This document shows positions 43,693 to 53,203 of a stretch of DNA of 64,000 nt, one piece after another. The notes under the pieces were generated by a model. It was given only the letters and a program-made list of their open reading frames with translations. It had not been told where the DNA came from and ran no database searches. The position numbers and the translations under genes are program-made. The stretch's first letter is position 1. Every line of letters begins with the position of its first letter. The stretch lies in assembly GCF_016679925.1 (NCBI RefSeq), contig NZ_JAEQBW010000001.1, positions 310,001 to 374,000 on the forward strand. The letters run 5' to 3'. The DNA comes from Marivirga aurantiaca (GTDB lineage Bacteria > Bacteroidota > Bacteroidia > Cytophagales > Cyclobacteriaceae).

Positions 43693-45246
43693 ATGGCACT
43701 TTTAGGAAACCTTATTAAAAGAGGAATACGGATCAGGGAAGGTTTGGATCAGGATTTTACACCTCCTTTTGATTTACAAAAGTCTGAACTGCGTAAAATG
43801 CTGATTGCAGCCAGAAATACGCAATTTGGCAAGCATTACGATTTTAATGCTATTCTTCTCAAACTCAAAAGTTACGACAATAAGGCTTTTTACGAGGCAT
43901 TCAGTCAGCATGTTCCTATTCATACTTATGATAAAATGTATGAAGATTGGTGGTACAAATTAAGGGAAGGAGAAAAAGATGTGACATGGCCGGGCAAGAT
44001 TAAATATTTTGCTTTGAGTTCTGGTACATCCGGAGCTTCCTCAAAACATATCCCTGTATCCCTGGAAATGGTAAAAGCTATTCAAAAAACGAGTGTAAGG
44101 CAAATTTTATCTTTATCCCGATATGAAGGTTTACCTTCTAAGGTATTTGAGGGAGGCACTTTAATGGTGGGAGGAAGTACAGATTTAAATGATAATGGTA
44201 ATTATGCAGAGGGGGATTTAAGTGGAATTACCACTTCAAGAATTCCTTATTGGTTTCAAAGATTCTACAAACCCGGCAAAGCAATATCCCGGAAAAAGGA
44301 CTGGGAGGAAAAGCTGGAGCAGATGACGCTTAAAGCCAAAGACTGGAATATTACCATCATTGCCGGAGTGCCAGCCTGGATCCAGATTTTACTGGAAAAA
44401 ATCATTAAACATTATAATGTAGCCCATATACATGAAATATGGCCTAATTTCGAAATTTATGTTCATGGAGGGGTGGCTTTTGAGCCTTACCAGAAGAGCT
44501 TCGAGAAATTATTGGGGAGGAAAATAAACTATATCAATACCTACCTGGCTTCTGAGGGATTTATAGCTTTCCAGGCCAATCAGGGCGTGAACACCATGCG
44601 CCTGGTATTGAATAATGGCATTTTTTATGAATTCATCCCTTTTAATGAGAAGAATTTTGACGAAGACGGAAATCTTTTAGATAATCCTGAAACGGTAATG
44701 ATAGACGATGTGGAAGAGGGTAAGGATTATGCATTGTTGATAAGTACTTTTTCAGGTGCATGGAGGTACCTGATTGGTGATACCATTAGATTTGTATCCA
44801 GAACGGAGACTGAAATAGTAATTACAGGTCGGACAAAGCACTTCCTGAGTTTATGTGGAGAACATTTATCAGTGGATAATATGAATAAGGCATTGATAGA
44901 AGTTTCACACCAACTGGGTTTTAGTATGAAAGAATTTACGGTGGCCGGAGTTTCTCACGATTCACTCTTTGCCCATCATTGGTTTATTGGTATTGATGAT
45001 AAAGTAGATGTGAATATGCTTAGAGATCAGCTGGATGCCAAGCTGAAAGAGCTTAACGATGATTATGCTGTAGAAAGAACTGCGGCACTTAAGGATATAA
45101 AGGTGACGGTTCTACCAACAAATGTTTTTATTGAGTATATGGAAGAATTAGGTAAAGTGGGTGGTCAGAATAAGTTTCCAAGGGTGATGAAAGGAGATAA
45201 ACTGGAAAGCTGGCTGAATTATTTATCAAATAGAAATTTAGTATAA
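43693..45246 (+). CDS. GH3-family acyl-adenylating enzyme
   Basis: A 517-residue member of the GH3 (auxin-responsive) family of adenylate-forming enzymes, which in plants join carboxylic acids to amino acids. Visible: the ATP loop ALSSGTSGASSKHIPVS near residue 108, YGG-equivalent INTYLASEGFIAFQ, the late GDTIRFVSRTETEIVITGR with the adenylation Asp, and the HLSVDNMNKAL segment. Bacterial members are common in Cytophagales, where the substrate is unknown. LysE follows after 4 bases, so the two are probably one operon, and a link between an amino-acid conjugate and amino-acid export is possible. Confidence 0.88.
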   Translation: MALLGNLIKRGIRIREGLDQDFTPPFDLQKSELRKMLIAARNTQFGKHYDFNAILLKLKSYDNKAFYEAFSQHVPIHTYDKMYEDWWYKLREGEKDVTWPGKIKYFALSSGTSGASSKHIPVSLEMVKAIQKTSVRQILSLSRYEGLPSKVFEGGTLMVGGSTDLNDNGNYAEGDLSGITTSRIPYWFQRFYKPGKAISRKKDWEEKLEQMTLKAKDWNITIIAGVPAWIQILLEKIIKHYNVAHIHEIWPNFEIYVHGGVAFEPYQKSFEKLLGRKINYINTYLASEGFIAFQANQGVNTMRLVLNNGIFYEFIPFNEKNFDEDGNLLDNPETVMIDDVEEGKDYALLISTFSGAWRYLIGDTIRFVSRTETEIVITGRTKHFLSLCGEHLSVDNMNKALIEVSHQLGFSMKEFTVAGVSHDSLFAHHWFIGIDDKVDVNMLRDQLDAKLKELNDDYAVERTAALKDIKVTVLPTNVFIEYMEELGKVGGQNKFPRVMKGDKLESWLNYLSNRNLV

Positions 45247-45250
45247 CTAC

Positions 45251-45874
45251 ATGCTTTCAGTAATATTTAATGGAATTTTATTCGGCTTGCTTCTGGCAGT
45301 CATGTTGGGGCCGGTTTTCTTTGCCCTCATTCAAAATAGTATTGTAAAAGGCCTAAAACCGGGCCTTTATATGGCTTTAGGTATTGCATCTGCAGACATT
45401 ACTTATATTTTTCTGATGTACTTCAGCGTGCGACTCTTTAGTAACAACGATACAGTATCAGTGCTGTTGGGAAGCATTGGAGGAGCCATTATTTTCGTTA
45501 CAGGTATACTGAGTTTGTTTAAGAAATCCCACACTTCTGAAGAGCAAGTAAAAACCATCAAAAAGGGTTTTACCAGACAATTTGTTAAAGGCTTTGCACT
45601 TAATGGAATCAATCCATTTGTTTTGCTTTATTGGTTAGGTGTGATGACGATGGTAACAGTTAATTATAAATACGACCATACAGAACTGGTTACCTTTTTT
45701 GTGGCACTTATTGCTACTCTGTTAGTTACAGATACAGGTAAAGTTGTTTTAGCACAGCGTCTTAGAGCCTGGATTACCGATCAAAGATTAAACTGGATGA
45801 ATAAAATTGTGGGGGTAGCACTTATACTTTTTTCCTTTCGATTGTTTTATTATGCCTTTGAGCATTATCATTAA
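45251..45874 (+). CDS. LysE-family exporter
   Basis: A 207-residue inner-membrane exporter of the LysE/RhtB family with about six membrane segments. The conserved start GPVFFALIQNSIVKGLKPG is near residue 20, followed by GIASADITYIFLM and, after a charged loop of about 30 residues (KKSHTSEEQVKTIKKGF), FVKGFALNGINPFVLLYWLG. Family members export amino acids or related small metabolites. Coupled to the GH3 gene by a 4-base gap. Confidence 0.9.
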   Translation: MLSVIFNGILFGLLLAVMLGPVFFALIQNSIVKGLKPGLYMALGIASADITYIFLMYFSVRLFSNNDTVSVLLGSIGGAIIFVTGILSLFKKSHTSEEQVKTIKKGFTRQFVKGFALNGINPFVLLYWLGVMTMVTVNYKYDHTELVTFFVALIATLLVTDTGKVVLAQRLRAWITDQRLNWMNKIVGVALILFSFRLFYYAFEHYH

Positions 45875-45966
45875 TTAATATTTCCTGCTATTTTGGATAT
45901 TTAGAAGTATTGTAAACTCCTTACTTTGAAAAGAGTTGAGTGTTTTTCGATAAATGAATTTTATCC

Positions 45967-45993
45967 TTTATAAATATGTTTTATATTTATAAA
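45967..45993. promoter_or_regulatory. palindromic operator of the toxin-antitoxin genes
   Basis: TTTATAAATAT, five bases, ATATTTATAAA: an 11-bp perfect inverted repeat ending 11 bases before the antitoxin ATG. RHH antitoxins bind such sites to repress their own operon. Confidence 0.7.
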
Positions 45994-46004
45994 TAACATT
46001 TATC

Positions 46005-46250
46005 ATGACGACAATCACCACCTCTTTGCCAGATGATTTAGTGGAGAAATTAGCAGAAAAGGCGCAACAGTTGAATCTCCCGAAGAATAAATTGATTGAA
46101 AAAGCTTTAAATCTATACCTGGAGTACCTAAATAAAGCAGAATACATCCAATCCTATAAAAAGGCTTCTTCCGATACTGATATTTTAACTATAGCAGAAG
46201 AAGGAATGGAAGAATATTTAAAGCAATTGCCGAAAGATGAAACAAGCTGA
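46005..46250 (+). CDS. RHH antitoxin of a MazEF-type pair
   Basis: An 81-residue antitoxin. The N-terminal half is a ribbon-helix-helix fold: strand TTITTSLPDDLV, then helix EKLAEKAQQL, turn NLPKN, and second helix KLIEKALNLYLEYL. The C-terminal half (EYIQSYKKASSDTDILTIAE) would be disordered until it wraps the toxin. The gene overlaps the toxin start by 14 bases, which gives translational coupling, and an 11-bp palindrome precedes it. The function is to neutralise the toxin and autoregulate. Confidence 0.88.
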   Translation: MTTITTSLPDDLVEKLAEKAQQLNLPKNKLIEKALNLYLEYLNKAEYIQSYKKASSDTDILTIAEEGMEEYLKQLPKDETS

Positions 46251-46569
46251 AATTTGGTATGCAGATTTAAATCCGGTTAAGGGTAGCGAACAAGCCGGAT
46301 ATAGGCCTGTAGTTATATTAAGTGGTAATTTGCTGAATGAATACCTGGAAATTGTGATTGCCTGTCCTCTCACCACTAAAATTAAAAGGTATAAGGGAAA
46401 TCCAATTTTACTACCAAACGATGAAAATGGATTAAAAGCTACCTCTGAGGTATTGGTATTTCATGTCAGGTCTATTTCAAAATCAAGGTTAATTGAGAAA
46501 ATAGGACAGATTGAAGCAAGTGAATTAGACCTTATGATCAAGACTCTGGGGGAACTTATTAAGTACTAA
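46237..46569 (+). CDS. mazF: PemK/MazF-type endoribonuclease toxin
   Basis: A 110-residue toxin of the MazF/PemK family. It should cut mRNA at short specific sequences when freed from the antitoxin. Seen: EIWYADLNPVKGSEQAGYRP with the family GSEQ.G.RP motif containing the catalytic Arg, and the late STEV-type SEVLVFHVRSISKSRL. The stop codon overlaps, by 4 bases, the 3' end of the convergent hutG. The start MKQAEIWYADL fits the family and is inside the antitoxin gene. Confidence 0.93.
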   Translation: MKQAEIWYADLNPVKGSEQAGYRPVVILSGNLLNEYLEIVIACPLTTKIKRYKGNPILLPNDENGLKATSEVLVFHVRSISKSRLIEKIGQIEASELDLMIKTLGELIKY

Positions 46570-47561
46570 TTTTTTTCCGATACCCCTTTAATGAAATCTG
46601 TTACTAAATAGGAGAGGAGCTTCCCTGTAGTACCTGAGCTCAAGCTGTTTTCCAATTGAGAAGACGCTTCACATAAATGTAAATAAGTGGCCTCTGTTTG
46701 ACGTCCGCATCGGTAGGCGAATTGCCTTGCTTGTGTACTGCTAAATCCGCTAGGGCTCATGGCACTGCTAAGTACACCTTCCACACTGTCTAAATCCAGC
46801 TCTATTCCACAACTTCCTTGTGTGATTTCAACTAGATCCTGAAAGGCGTCATCAAAAGAAATTTTATTTCTCAGGAAGATGTCTTCCCAAAAATAGTGAT
46901 GAATGTCTTTATGTTTGGCCATGTCAGTAAGCATGGCCTGGCTGTTATAATTTTCATGGAGGCCCAGCATTGTATATTTTTCCATAAAGCCAGCTTCTTT
47001 TGCAAATCGGAAAGGATTCCCACTGTGTCGCCCTTCTTTTCTGCGGAAATCAGCATGTGCATCCATATTGATCACATGAATGGGTTTCCTGTTTTTACCC
47101 AAAAAGGCACCTTTTATAATAGGATAGGCATTTGCATGGCTTCCGCCTATAATAATAGGTGTTTTTCCTGCTGCAATAATTTCTTCAATAACAGGAAAAA
47201 CCTGTTCATCCATTTTTTCTGTCGCTTCTCGATAGTCATTAACGGATGCATTTATATCTGCAAAAGCCGAAAAATCGAAAGCTCCAAGTATATGAATATT
47301 GCTTCCATTTAATCTGTCAGTATGCTGCACATTCAAAAATGAACTAAGGTAGGCGTCCCAGGCTGAATGGGTTCCTGCAATACCTAAATTGGCTTTCACC
47401 CCTATAGATTCCTGAATGCCCAGCACTACAAACTGAGCTTGCGCAACTTTCCAATTAATTCCAAAACTGACAGTTTCACCTAACTTGCTTTCACCTTCTC
47501 GCGAATTGCAATGGGTGTTGATTGTTTGTTGGTCAGCGTAATGAAAGTATTTTAATTCCAT
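46566..47561 (-). CDS. hutG: formimidoylglutamase, arginase family
   Basis: Last step of histidine breakdown: N-formimidoyl-L-glutamate to glutamate and formamide. The 331 residues have the dinuclear manganese motifs of the arginase family: IIGGSHANAYP near residue 138, NMDAHADFR near 169 and ELDLDSVEGV near 254. Its 3' end overlaps the convergent toxin gene, and its 5' end overlaps hutI by 10 bases. The context with hutI and hutU supports hutG rather than arginase or agmatinase. Confidence 0.9.
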   Translation of the reverse strand: MELKYFHYADQQTINTHCNSREGESKLGETVSFGINWKVAQAQFVVLGIQESIGVKANLGIAGTHSAWDAYLSSFLNVQHTDRLNGSNIHILGAFDFSAFADINASVNDYREATEKMDEQVFPVIEEIIAAGKTPIIIGGSHANAYPIIKGAFLGKNRKPIHVINMDAHADFRRKEGRHSGNPFRFAKEAGFMEKYTMLGLHENYNSQAMLTDMAKHKDIHHYFWEDIFLRNKISFDDAFQDLVEITQGSCGIELDLDSVEGVLSSAMSPSGFSSTQARQFAYRCGRQTEATYLHLCEASSQLENSLSSGTTGKLLSYLVTDFIKGVSEKN

Positions 47562-48781
47562 TTTCCGTTAATCATTACTTTGTCAATAGAATTGGAACCA
47601 AATGCATAAGGCAAATAGGCAAGGGAAGGGATTTTCTTGGTCAGAATAAGATTGGCTCTTTTTCCTACTTGGATAGATCCCACTTCATTCTCTACTTCCA
47701 TGGCACATGCACCATTCAGAGTAGCTGCATTGATCGCTTCTTCCGGAGTCATTTTCATTTGAATACAAGCAAATGAAATCAATAGAGGAATATTTCCGCT
47801 AGGAGAGGAGCCCGGGTTATAATCTGTTGCCAAAGCCACAGCTGCACCGGCTTCTATCAGTTCCCTGGCCGGAGGAAAGCGCATCCGTAAAAAGAAAGCT
47901 GCTGAGGGCAATAGTGTGGCAATGGTGGAATTGTTGGCTAATAACTCAATTTCTTCTTTTCCAATTGTTTCTAAGTGGTCTACGGATAGGGCATTGTGTT
48001 CAATTCCTAATTGTACCCCACCACTGTTGTTCAGCTGATTGGCATGGATTTTTGCTTTTAAGCCATATTTGGCACCGGCTTCTAATATTCTGGTACTTTT
48101 TTCTTTGTCAAAAAATCCTGTTTCACAGAACACGTCTATGTAGTCAGCCAGTTTCTCTTCGGCAATAGCCGGCAGCATTTCGTTGATGACGAGATCGATG
48201 TAAGCCTCATGATTTTCTTTGTATATTACAGGAAAAGCATGTGCTCCCAAAAAAGTGGATTTTATGGGCAAGGCAGTATTTTCTTTGATCCTGCGGATTA
48301 CTCTTAACATTTTTAACTCGGCTTCAACACTTAATCCATACCCACTTTTGATTTCCAAAGCACCCGTACCTGTTTGAATGACTTCTTTCACCCGAACCAT
48401 TGCTCTTTCATATAAATCATCTTCGGAAGTATTGGCTAGTTTATTCGCTGAGTTGAGTATTCCTCCACCTTTTGCGGCTATTTCGGCATAGCTTATGCCT
48501 TTTATTTTGTCCACGAATTCTTCTTCACGACTTTGGGCAAACACGATGTGAGTGTGAGAATCACAAAAAGCCGGCAGAATAATTTGTCCCTTCAGATCCA
48601 TCACTTCCTCATACTCAAAATCGACATCCATATCTTCCATAGAGCCAAATGCTGCTATCTTTCCATCTGTAACCTTTAAGTAGGCATCATGGATTACAGG
48701 CAGCTTTCCTAAATTGTTTCCCCGAAGCAAATCATTTTTTTCATGTGTTCCGTAAAGGGATTTTATGTTGATAAAGAGCAT
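47552..48781 (-). CDS. hutI: imidazolonepropionase
   Basis: Third step of histidine degradation: imidazolone-5-propionate to N-formimidoylglutamate. The 409 residues are an amidohydrolase fold with metal-binding HTHIVFAQSREEEF near residue 78, the GYGLSVEAELKMLR phrase, FLGAHAFP, KIHANQLNNSGG, and the late DYNPGSSPSGNIP typical of HutI. It overlaps hutG at its end, so hutI-hutG is one unit. Cytoplasmic, zinc or iron dependent by family. Confidence 0.97.
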   Translation of the reverse strand: MLFINIKSLYGTHEKNDLLRGNNLGKLPVIHDAYLKVTDGKIAAFGSMEDMDVDFEYEEVMDLKGQIILPAFCDSHTHIVFAQSREEEFVDKIKGISYAEIAAKGGGILNSANKLANTSEDDLYERAMVRVKEVIQTGTGALEIKSGYGLSVEAELKMLRVIRRIKENTALPIKSTFLGAHAFPVIYKENHEAYIDLVINEMLPAIAEEKLADYIDVFCETGFFDKEKSTRILEAGAKYGLKAKIHANQLNNSGGVQLGIEHNALSVDHLETIGKEEIELLANNSTIATLLPSAAFFLRMRFPPARELIEAGAAVALATDYNPGSSPSGNIPLLISFACIQMKMTPEEAINAATLNGACAMEVENEVGSIQVGKRANLILTKKIPSLAYLPYAFGSNSIDKVMINGKWN

Positions 48782-48793
48782 ATTTTATTTTTT

Positions 48794-48835
48794 GTAGTTT
48801 GAAGTCGGGAGTCAGAAGTTTGAAGTCGGAAGTTT
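48794..48835. repeat. 7-base tandem repeat between hutU and hutI
   Basis: Six heptamers in a row: GTAGTTT, GAAGTCG, GGAGTCA, GAAGTTT, GAAGTCG, GAAGTTT. It fills part of the 117-base gap between hutU and hutI. Confidence 0.7.
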
Positions 48836-48898
48836 TAAGACAGTTGTTTGAAAAAGAGCGGAAATGAACTGATGATCAATCCATTTCCGTATTTTTAT

Positions 48899-50575
48899 TT
48901 ATTTATTCAATCTGTCTTTAATATTCAGGCCATGTTTTCTGGCAGTATCTTTGGCAATGTCATAACCGGCATCTGCATGACGGATAACTCCCATACCGGG
49001 GTCATTGCTCAATACTCGTTTTAATCGTTTTTCAGCATCTTCAGTGCCATCTGCTACTATTACCATGCCTGCATGGATAGAATAACCCATTCCAACACCA
49101 CCGCCATGGTGCAAAGAAACCCAACTCGCACCACCTGCTGTATTGACCAAAGCATTAAGAATTGGCCAGTCAGCTACCGCATCGGAGCCATCCATCATTG
49201 CTTCTGTTTCCCGGTTAGGCGAAGCAACAGAGCCTGTATCCAAATGATCACGACCTATTACAATGGGTGCTTTCACTTTGCCCTCTTTTACCAGTTTATT
49301 AAAAGCTAAACCTGCTTTTTCTCTCTCTCCTTGTCCTAACCAGCAAATTCTGGAAGGTAAACCCTGGAAAGCAATACGCTCCTGAGCCATTTTAATCCAT
49401 CGGTGCAAGGATTCGTTTTCAGGAAATAATTCCAGAATCAGATCATCAGTTGCTTTGATATCCTCAGGATCTCCTGATAAGGCCGCCCAGCGGAAAGGTC
49501 CTTTTCCTTCGCAAAATAGCGGACGGATGTAAGCAGGTACAAATCCCGGGTAATCAAAAGCATTTTTTAAGCCTTTTTCGTGGGCTCTCGCTCTTAAGTT
49601 ATTACCATAGTCAAAAGTAATGGCTCCTTTTTGTTGAAGTTCAAGCATTAACTCCACATGTCTATACATTGAAGCATAAGCTAATTCTTCATATTTAGCA
49701 GGATTTTGCTCACGTAAAACATTAGATTCCTCCAATGATATTTCATGGGGAACATAACCCACTAAAGGATCATGTGCAGAGGTTTGGTCAGTCAAAACAT
49801 CTGGTATAATGTTCCTTTCTACCAGTCTTTCCAATAAATCCACTACATTGCACCTCACGCCAATGGAGATTCTTTCTTGATTGTTTTTGGCTTCCAGGGC
49901 ACGATCAATTGCCGCATCAATTCCCTCAACAGCTATATCAAGGTAGCGGGTGGAAATTCTTTTGTCGATTCTCCATTGTTCTACTTCAGCAACAAGGCAA
50001 ACACCATCATTCATGGTAACGGCTAAAGGTTGGGCTCCACCCATTCCACCCAATCCGGCAGTTACTGTGAGTGTGCCTTTAAGGGAGTTGTTAAAATCCT
50101 TTTTACCAATAGCTGCAAATGTTTCAAAAGTACCTTGTACAATACCTTGCGAACCAATGTAAATCCAACTTCCAGCAGTCATTTGGCCGTACATCATCAG
50201 GCCCTTTTTCTCTAATTCGTCAAAATGTTTCCAGTTGGCCCAATTAGGTACTAATTGTGAGTTGGAGATCAACACTCTGGGAGCATCTTTATGTGTAGGG
50301 AGAATGCCGACTGGTTTTCCGGATTGTACAATCAATGTTTCATCCTCTTCAATTTCTTTAAGTGCTTTAATGATCAAATCCAGCGATTCAAAATTCCGGG
50401 CAGCCTTTCCTCTTCCTCCGTAGACAATTAATTCTTCCGGCCTTTCTGCTACCTCCGGATCCAGGTTGTTTAAAAGCATGCGCAAAGCAGCCTCCTGTAC
50501 CCATCCCTTGCAGTTTAATTTTGTCCCGGTTGGTGTTTTATATAATTCAGCTGTATATCTTTTTTCAGTTTCCAT
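48899..50575 (-). CDS. hutU: urocanate hydratase
   Basis: Second step of histidine degradation: urocanate to imidazolone propionate, using tightly bound NAD+. The 558-residue length is typical. The N-terminal [36 protein letters not shown] (NAD-binding glycines) near residue 175, [10 protein letters not shown], and the signature [17 protein letters not shown] near residue 500 are all there. It lies upstream of hutI in the same direction, separated by 117 bases with a heptamer repeat. hutH, which makes urocanate, is not in the window. Confidence 0.98.
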   Translation of the reverse strand: METEKRYTAELYKTPTGTKLNCKGWVQEAALRMLLNNLDPEVAERPEELIVYGGRGKAARNFESLDLIIKALKEIEEDETLIVQSGKPVGILPTHKDAPRVLISNSQLVPNWANWKHFDELEKKGLMMYGQMTAGSWIYIGSQGIVQGTFETFAAIGKKDFNNSLKGTLTVTAGLGGMGGAQPLAVTMNDGVCLVAEVEQWRIDKRISTRYLDIAVEGIDAAIDRALEAKNNQERISIGVRCNVVDLLERLVERNIIPDVLTDQTSAHDPLVGYVPHEISLEESNVLREQNPAKYEELAYASMYRHVELMLELQQKGAITFDYGNNLRARAHEKGLKNAFDYPGFVPAYIRPLFCEGKGPFRWAALSGDPEDIKATDDLILELFPENESLHRWIKMAQERIAFQGLPSRICWLGQGEREKAGLAFNKLVKEGKVKAPIVIGRDHLDTGSVASPNRETEAMMDGSDAVADWPILNALVNTAGGASWVSLHHGGGVGMGYSIHAGMVIVADGTEDAEKRLKRVLSNDPGMGVIRHADAGYDIAKDTARKHGLNIKDRLNK

Positions 50576-50708
50576 AGAAGGGAATTTGTTGTTGAATGTT
50601 TATAGGCATGAAATAGCAGTTTTTTAGACAAAATTCCAAGGAAAAGCAGTTTCAAATTGGTTTTTAAAGCTGATTTTAATTCTGTTTTCAACAGAAGTTA
50701 ATGTTAAG

Positions 50709-50738
50709 AAAAAAGGCCTGGAACGTAAATCCCAAGCC
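50709..50738 (-). terminator. terminator of the mscS gene
   Basis: Read on the minus strand: GGCTTGG, ten bases, CCAGGCC, then T6. One G-T pair in a 7-bp stem. Confidence 0.65.
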
Positions 50739-50764
50739 ATGTAATTTTTCATTTTCGAAGAAAA

Positions 50765-51586
50765 CTATTTCGTTTGCATATGAAGGTCTCTTTGAGGGAA
50801 AGGAATTTCAATATTATGATCATTGAATGCATTATTGATGGCTTCCATATTGTCCCAATAAACAGGCCATAAATTGTTAGTGGCTGTCCAGCATCTTACG
50901 CTCAGGTCTAGTGAGCTATCTCCAAAATTAGAGAATAGTACAACCGGTGCAGGGTCAGCATTTATTCTCTCGTCTTTAGCTAATGTTTCTAATAGCACTT
51001 TTCTAACTTTCTGAATGTCGGAACCATATGCCACACCAACAGCCATATCTACCCTTCTTGTATCTTTAGCTGTCAGGTTGGTAATATTTGAATTCGCTAA
51101 AGCACCATTAGGCATAATCACTAGTTGATTATCAAATGTTCTTACATGAGTATGAAGAATATCTATTTTTTCTACCACACCTAAAAAATCTTGGGCTTTG
51201 ATGATAGAATCTACTTTAAAGGGTTTAAATGTTAATATCAATATTCCCCCTGCGAAATTGGATAAGCTTCCTTGCAATGCCAGGCCAATAGCCAAACCTG
51301 CGGCACCAAGTACACCTAATAACGCAGCTATTTTCACATCCAGTGTTTGGGCAATAATGAGTATTAAAACTATATATAAGATAAAACGGAATAAGCTGGA
51401 TAGAAAGGAATTTAAAGACTGTTCAATCTCCCATTTCTGGAATCCCTTTTTTATTGCTTTCATTATATACAGAATGGCAATTCTTCCGATAATGAATATG
51501 AGAATGACCTTGATTAGGGCTATTCCTATCTCAATTCCATAAAGTTGGATTTTATCCAAAATATCAGGATCTAAATTTTCAAACAT
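50765..51586 (-). CDS. mscS: small-conductance mechanosensitive channel MscS
   Basis: A 273-residue inner-membrane channel that opens under membrane tension to release solutes in osmotic downshock. Three N-terminal membrane segments (about 20-40, 60-80 and 88-108) end in the pore helix GVLGAAGLAIGLALQGSLSNFAGG, the Gly/Ala pattern of MscS. The cytoplasmic cage follows (FKVDSIIKAQDFLGVVEKID) and ends near EIPFPQRDLHM. The length is close to the E. coli protein. It has its own terminator and a -7 element upstream. Confidence 0.95.
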   Translation of the reverse strand: MFENLDPDILDKIQLYGIEIGIALIKVILIFIIGRIAILYIMKAIKKGFQKWEIEQSLNSFLSSLFRFILYIVLILIIAQTLDVKIAALLGVLGAAGLAIGLALQGSLSNFAGGILILTFKPFKVDSIIKAQDFLGVVEKIDILHTHVRTFDNQLVIMPNGALANSNITNLTAKDTRRVDMAVGVAYGSDIQKVRKVLLETLAKDERINADPAPVVLFSNFGDSSLDLSVRCWTATNNLWPVYWDNMEAINNAFNDHNIEIPFPQRDLHMQTK

Positions 51587-51608
51587 AATAGGGTTGTTGA
51601 TTAAATTT

Positions 51609-51616
51609 CAAATATA
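51609..51616 (-). promoter_or_regulatory. -7 element of the mscS promoter
   Basis: CAAATATA on the plus strand is TATATTTG on the minus strand, an exact TAnnTTTG, 22 bases upstream of the mscS ATG. A weak -33 relative (CAAC at 51638) lies at 21 bases spacing. Confidence 0.4.
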
Positions 51617-51685
51617 GAAAAAATATAACAGCTAGATCAACAATTACCACAGGGCAGATGTTTTCTTTACACTGAAAACAAATTA

Positions 51686-51719
51686 TAAAAAAAAGGACCA
51701 GAGAATATCCAGTCCTTTT
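51686..51719 (-). terminator. terminator of the alanine dehydrogenase gene
   Basis: AAAAGGAC (51691-51698) pairs with GTCCTTTT (51712-51719) over 13 bases; on the minus strand the stem is followed by T. It lies about 30 bases after the stop codon. Confidence 0.7.
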
Positions 51720-51750
51720 AATTTAAAAATCCGATTGTATATGAAGAGTA

Positions 51751-52872
51751 TTATTTCTCTCCTAAATATTTTTCAAATGGCACATGTTGCAGGTCAAAAG
51801 CTTCAGCTACTGCTTCATAAACTACATCTCCTTTAATAATGTTTAATCCTAAAGCTAGATCCCTGTTGTCCTGACAAGCTTTTACCCATCCTTTATTGGC
51901 CAATTGCATGGCATAAGGCAAGGTAGCATTTGTTAAGGCTAAAGTAGAAGTGTAAGGTACCGCTCCTGGCATGTTGGCAACACAATAATGTACTACATCA
52001 TCAATGATATAAGTAGGATCCTCGTGAGTGGTAGGTTTACAGGTTTCAATACAACCTCCTTGATCTACAGCAACATCCACTAAAACAGTGCCTGGTCTCA
52101 TTTCCTTTAACATATCACGTGTAATCAAATTGGGTGCTTTAGCTCCGGGAATCAATACAGCCCCTACTATTAAATCACTTACTTTAATCATTTCACGAAT
52201 ATTATATTCATTGGACATGAAGGTGTTAACGTTTGCAGGCATTACATCATCCAGATAACGTAATCTTTGCAGGTTAATGTCCATGATGGTCACATCAGCA
52301 CCCATTCCGGCAGCCATTTTTGCAGCGTTAGTCCCAACTATTCCCGCACCTAAAATTAAAACTTTTGCAGGTCTAACTCCCGGTACGCCTCCTAATAATA
52401 TACCTCTTCCTTTTAATGGTTTTTCAAGATACTTAGCACCTTCCTGAATAGACATTCTTCCTGCTACTTCAGACATAGGAATTAATAATGGTAAACTTCT
52501 GTCAGGTCTTTCTACAGTTTCATAAGCCAGGCAAACAGATTTACTTTTGATCATTGCATGGGTTAATGGCTCATAAGAGGCAAAATGGAAGTATGTAAAT
52601 ACTAACTGGTTTTCTCTTATTAAACTATATTCCTGTTCAATAGGCTCCTTTACCTTCATTATCATTTCAGCCTTAGCATAAGTGCTTTCAATGTCAGGTA
52701 AAATCTGTGCTCCGGATTGAATATATTCCTCATCCAAAAAGCCACTACCTTCTCCGGCTGTACTTTGGATATATACGGTATGTCCTTGTTTTACAAATTC
52801 TTGTGTGCCTGCCGGTGTTAATGCCACTCGGTTTTCGTTATTCTTGATTTCCTTAGGTACCCCAATGATCAT
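51751..52872 (-). CDS. ald: alanine dehydrogenase
   Basis: Reversible NAD-dependent deamination of L-alanine to pyruvate and ammonia. The 373-residue length is standard. The N-terminal MIIGVPKEIKNNENRVALTP is the family signature, with the substrate-binding Arg and Lys; the Rossmann loop is ILGAGIVGTNAAKMAAGMGA near residue 170, and DVAVDQGGCIETCKPTTHE lies near 268 with HYCVANMPGAVP following. The gene is single, with its own terminator and a -7 element (52907-52914), and divergent from the E1 fusion gene. Confidence 0.97.
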   Translation of the reverse strand: MIIGVPKEIKNNENRVALTPAGTQEFVKQGHTVYIQSTAGEGSGFLDEEYIQSGAQILPDIESTYAKAEMIMKVKEPIEQEYSLIRENQLVFTYFHFASYEPLTHAMIKSKSVCLAYETVERPDRSLPLLIPMSEVAGRMSIQEGAKYLEKPLKGRGILLGGVPGVRPAKVLILGAGIVGTNAAKMAAGMGADVTIMDINLQRLRYLDDVMPANVNTFMSNEYNIREMIKVSDLIVGAVLIPGAKAPNLITRDMLKEMRPGTVLVDVAVDQGGCIETCKPTTHEDPTYIIDDVVHYCVANMPGAVPYTSTLALTNATLPYAMQLANKGWVKACQDNRDLALGLNIIKGDVVYEAVAEAFDLQHVPFEKYLGEK

Positions 52873-52906
52873 AATTGTGCAATTTTTTAAATGTAATAAC
52901 TTGCGG

Positions 52907-52914
52907 CAAATATA
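52907..52914 (-). promoter_or_regulatory. -7 element of the ald promoter
   Basis: CAAATATA on the plus strand, TATATTTG on the minus strand, an exact -7 match 34 bases upstream of the ald ATG. No -33 element at the proper distance. Confidence 0.4.
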
Positions 52915-53120
52915 ATTAAGTAAAAAGAATTAAAAGAGCAAGAAGCAGTTTTTTTAACCCCTTGAAAATGAGATTTTTCTAATCAATTTAATATTTTATT
53001 TTGATGATTTTGCCATTGTTAAAATTTGGCAAAACAATGTATTGGCAAAATGTTAAATTGTTATTCTTAATTTTTGCAATTCACAAATCCTCTTAAAATG
53101 CATAGGATTACACAAGAGGG

Positions 53121-53151
53121 TTTGAAACCGTCATCATTTTGGTTATTTTTG
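53121..53151 (+). promoter_or_regulatory. Bacteroidota-type promoter of the E1 fusion gene
   Basis: TTTG at 53121-53124, 19 bases, TATTTTTG at 53144-53151: exact in both elements and spacing. Expected start near 53158, giving a leader of about 46 bases. Confidence 0.75.
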
Positions 53152-53203
53152 TTGCACTTACTGCAATCAGTAAGCTTGTATTATTTTAATAAAAGGCTTC
53201 TAT

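Larger units (their letters stand above)
52873..53203. other. 331-base divergent promoter region
   Basis: It holds the -7 element of ald (52907-52914) and the full promoter of the E1 fusion (53121-53151). The AT-rich stretch between shows no further gene and no clear operator; GGCAAAACAATGTATTGGC around 53030 contains a repeated TTGGCAAAA phrase (53026-53034 and 53043-53051). Confidence 0.5.

Noticed and set aside
46566-50575. A complete histidine-degradation operon
   Set aside because: hutH (histidine ammonia-lyase) is not in the window, so only the later three steps are present here.
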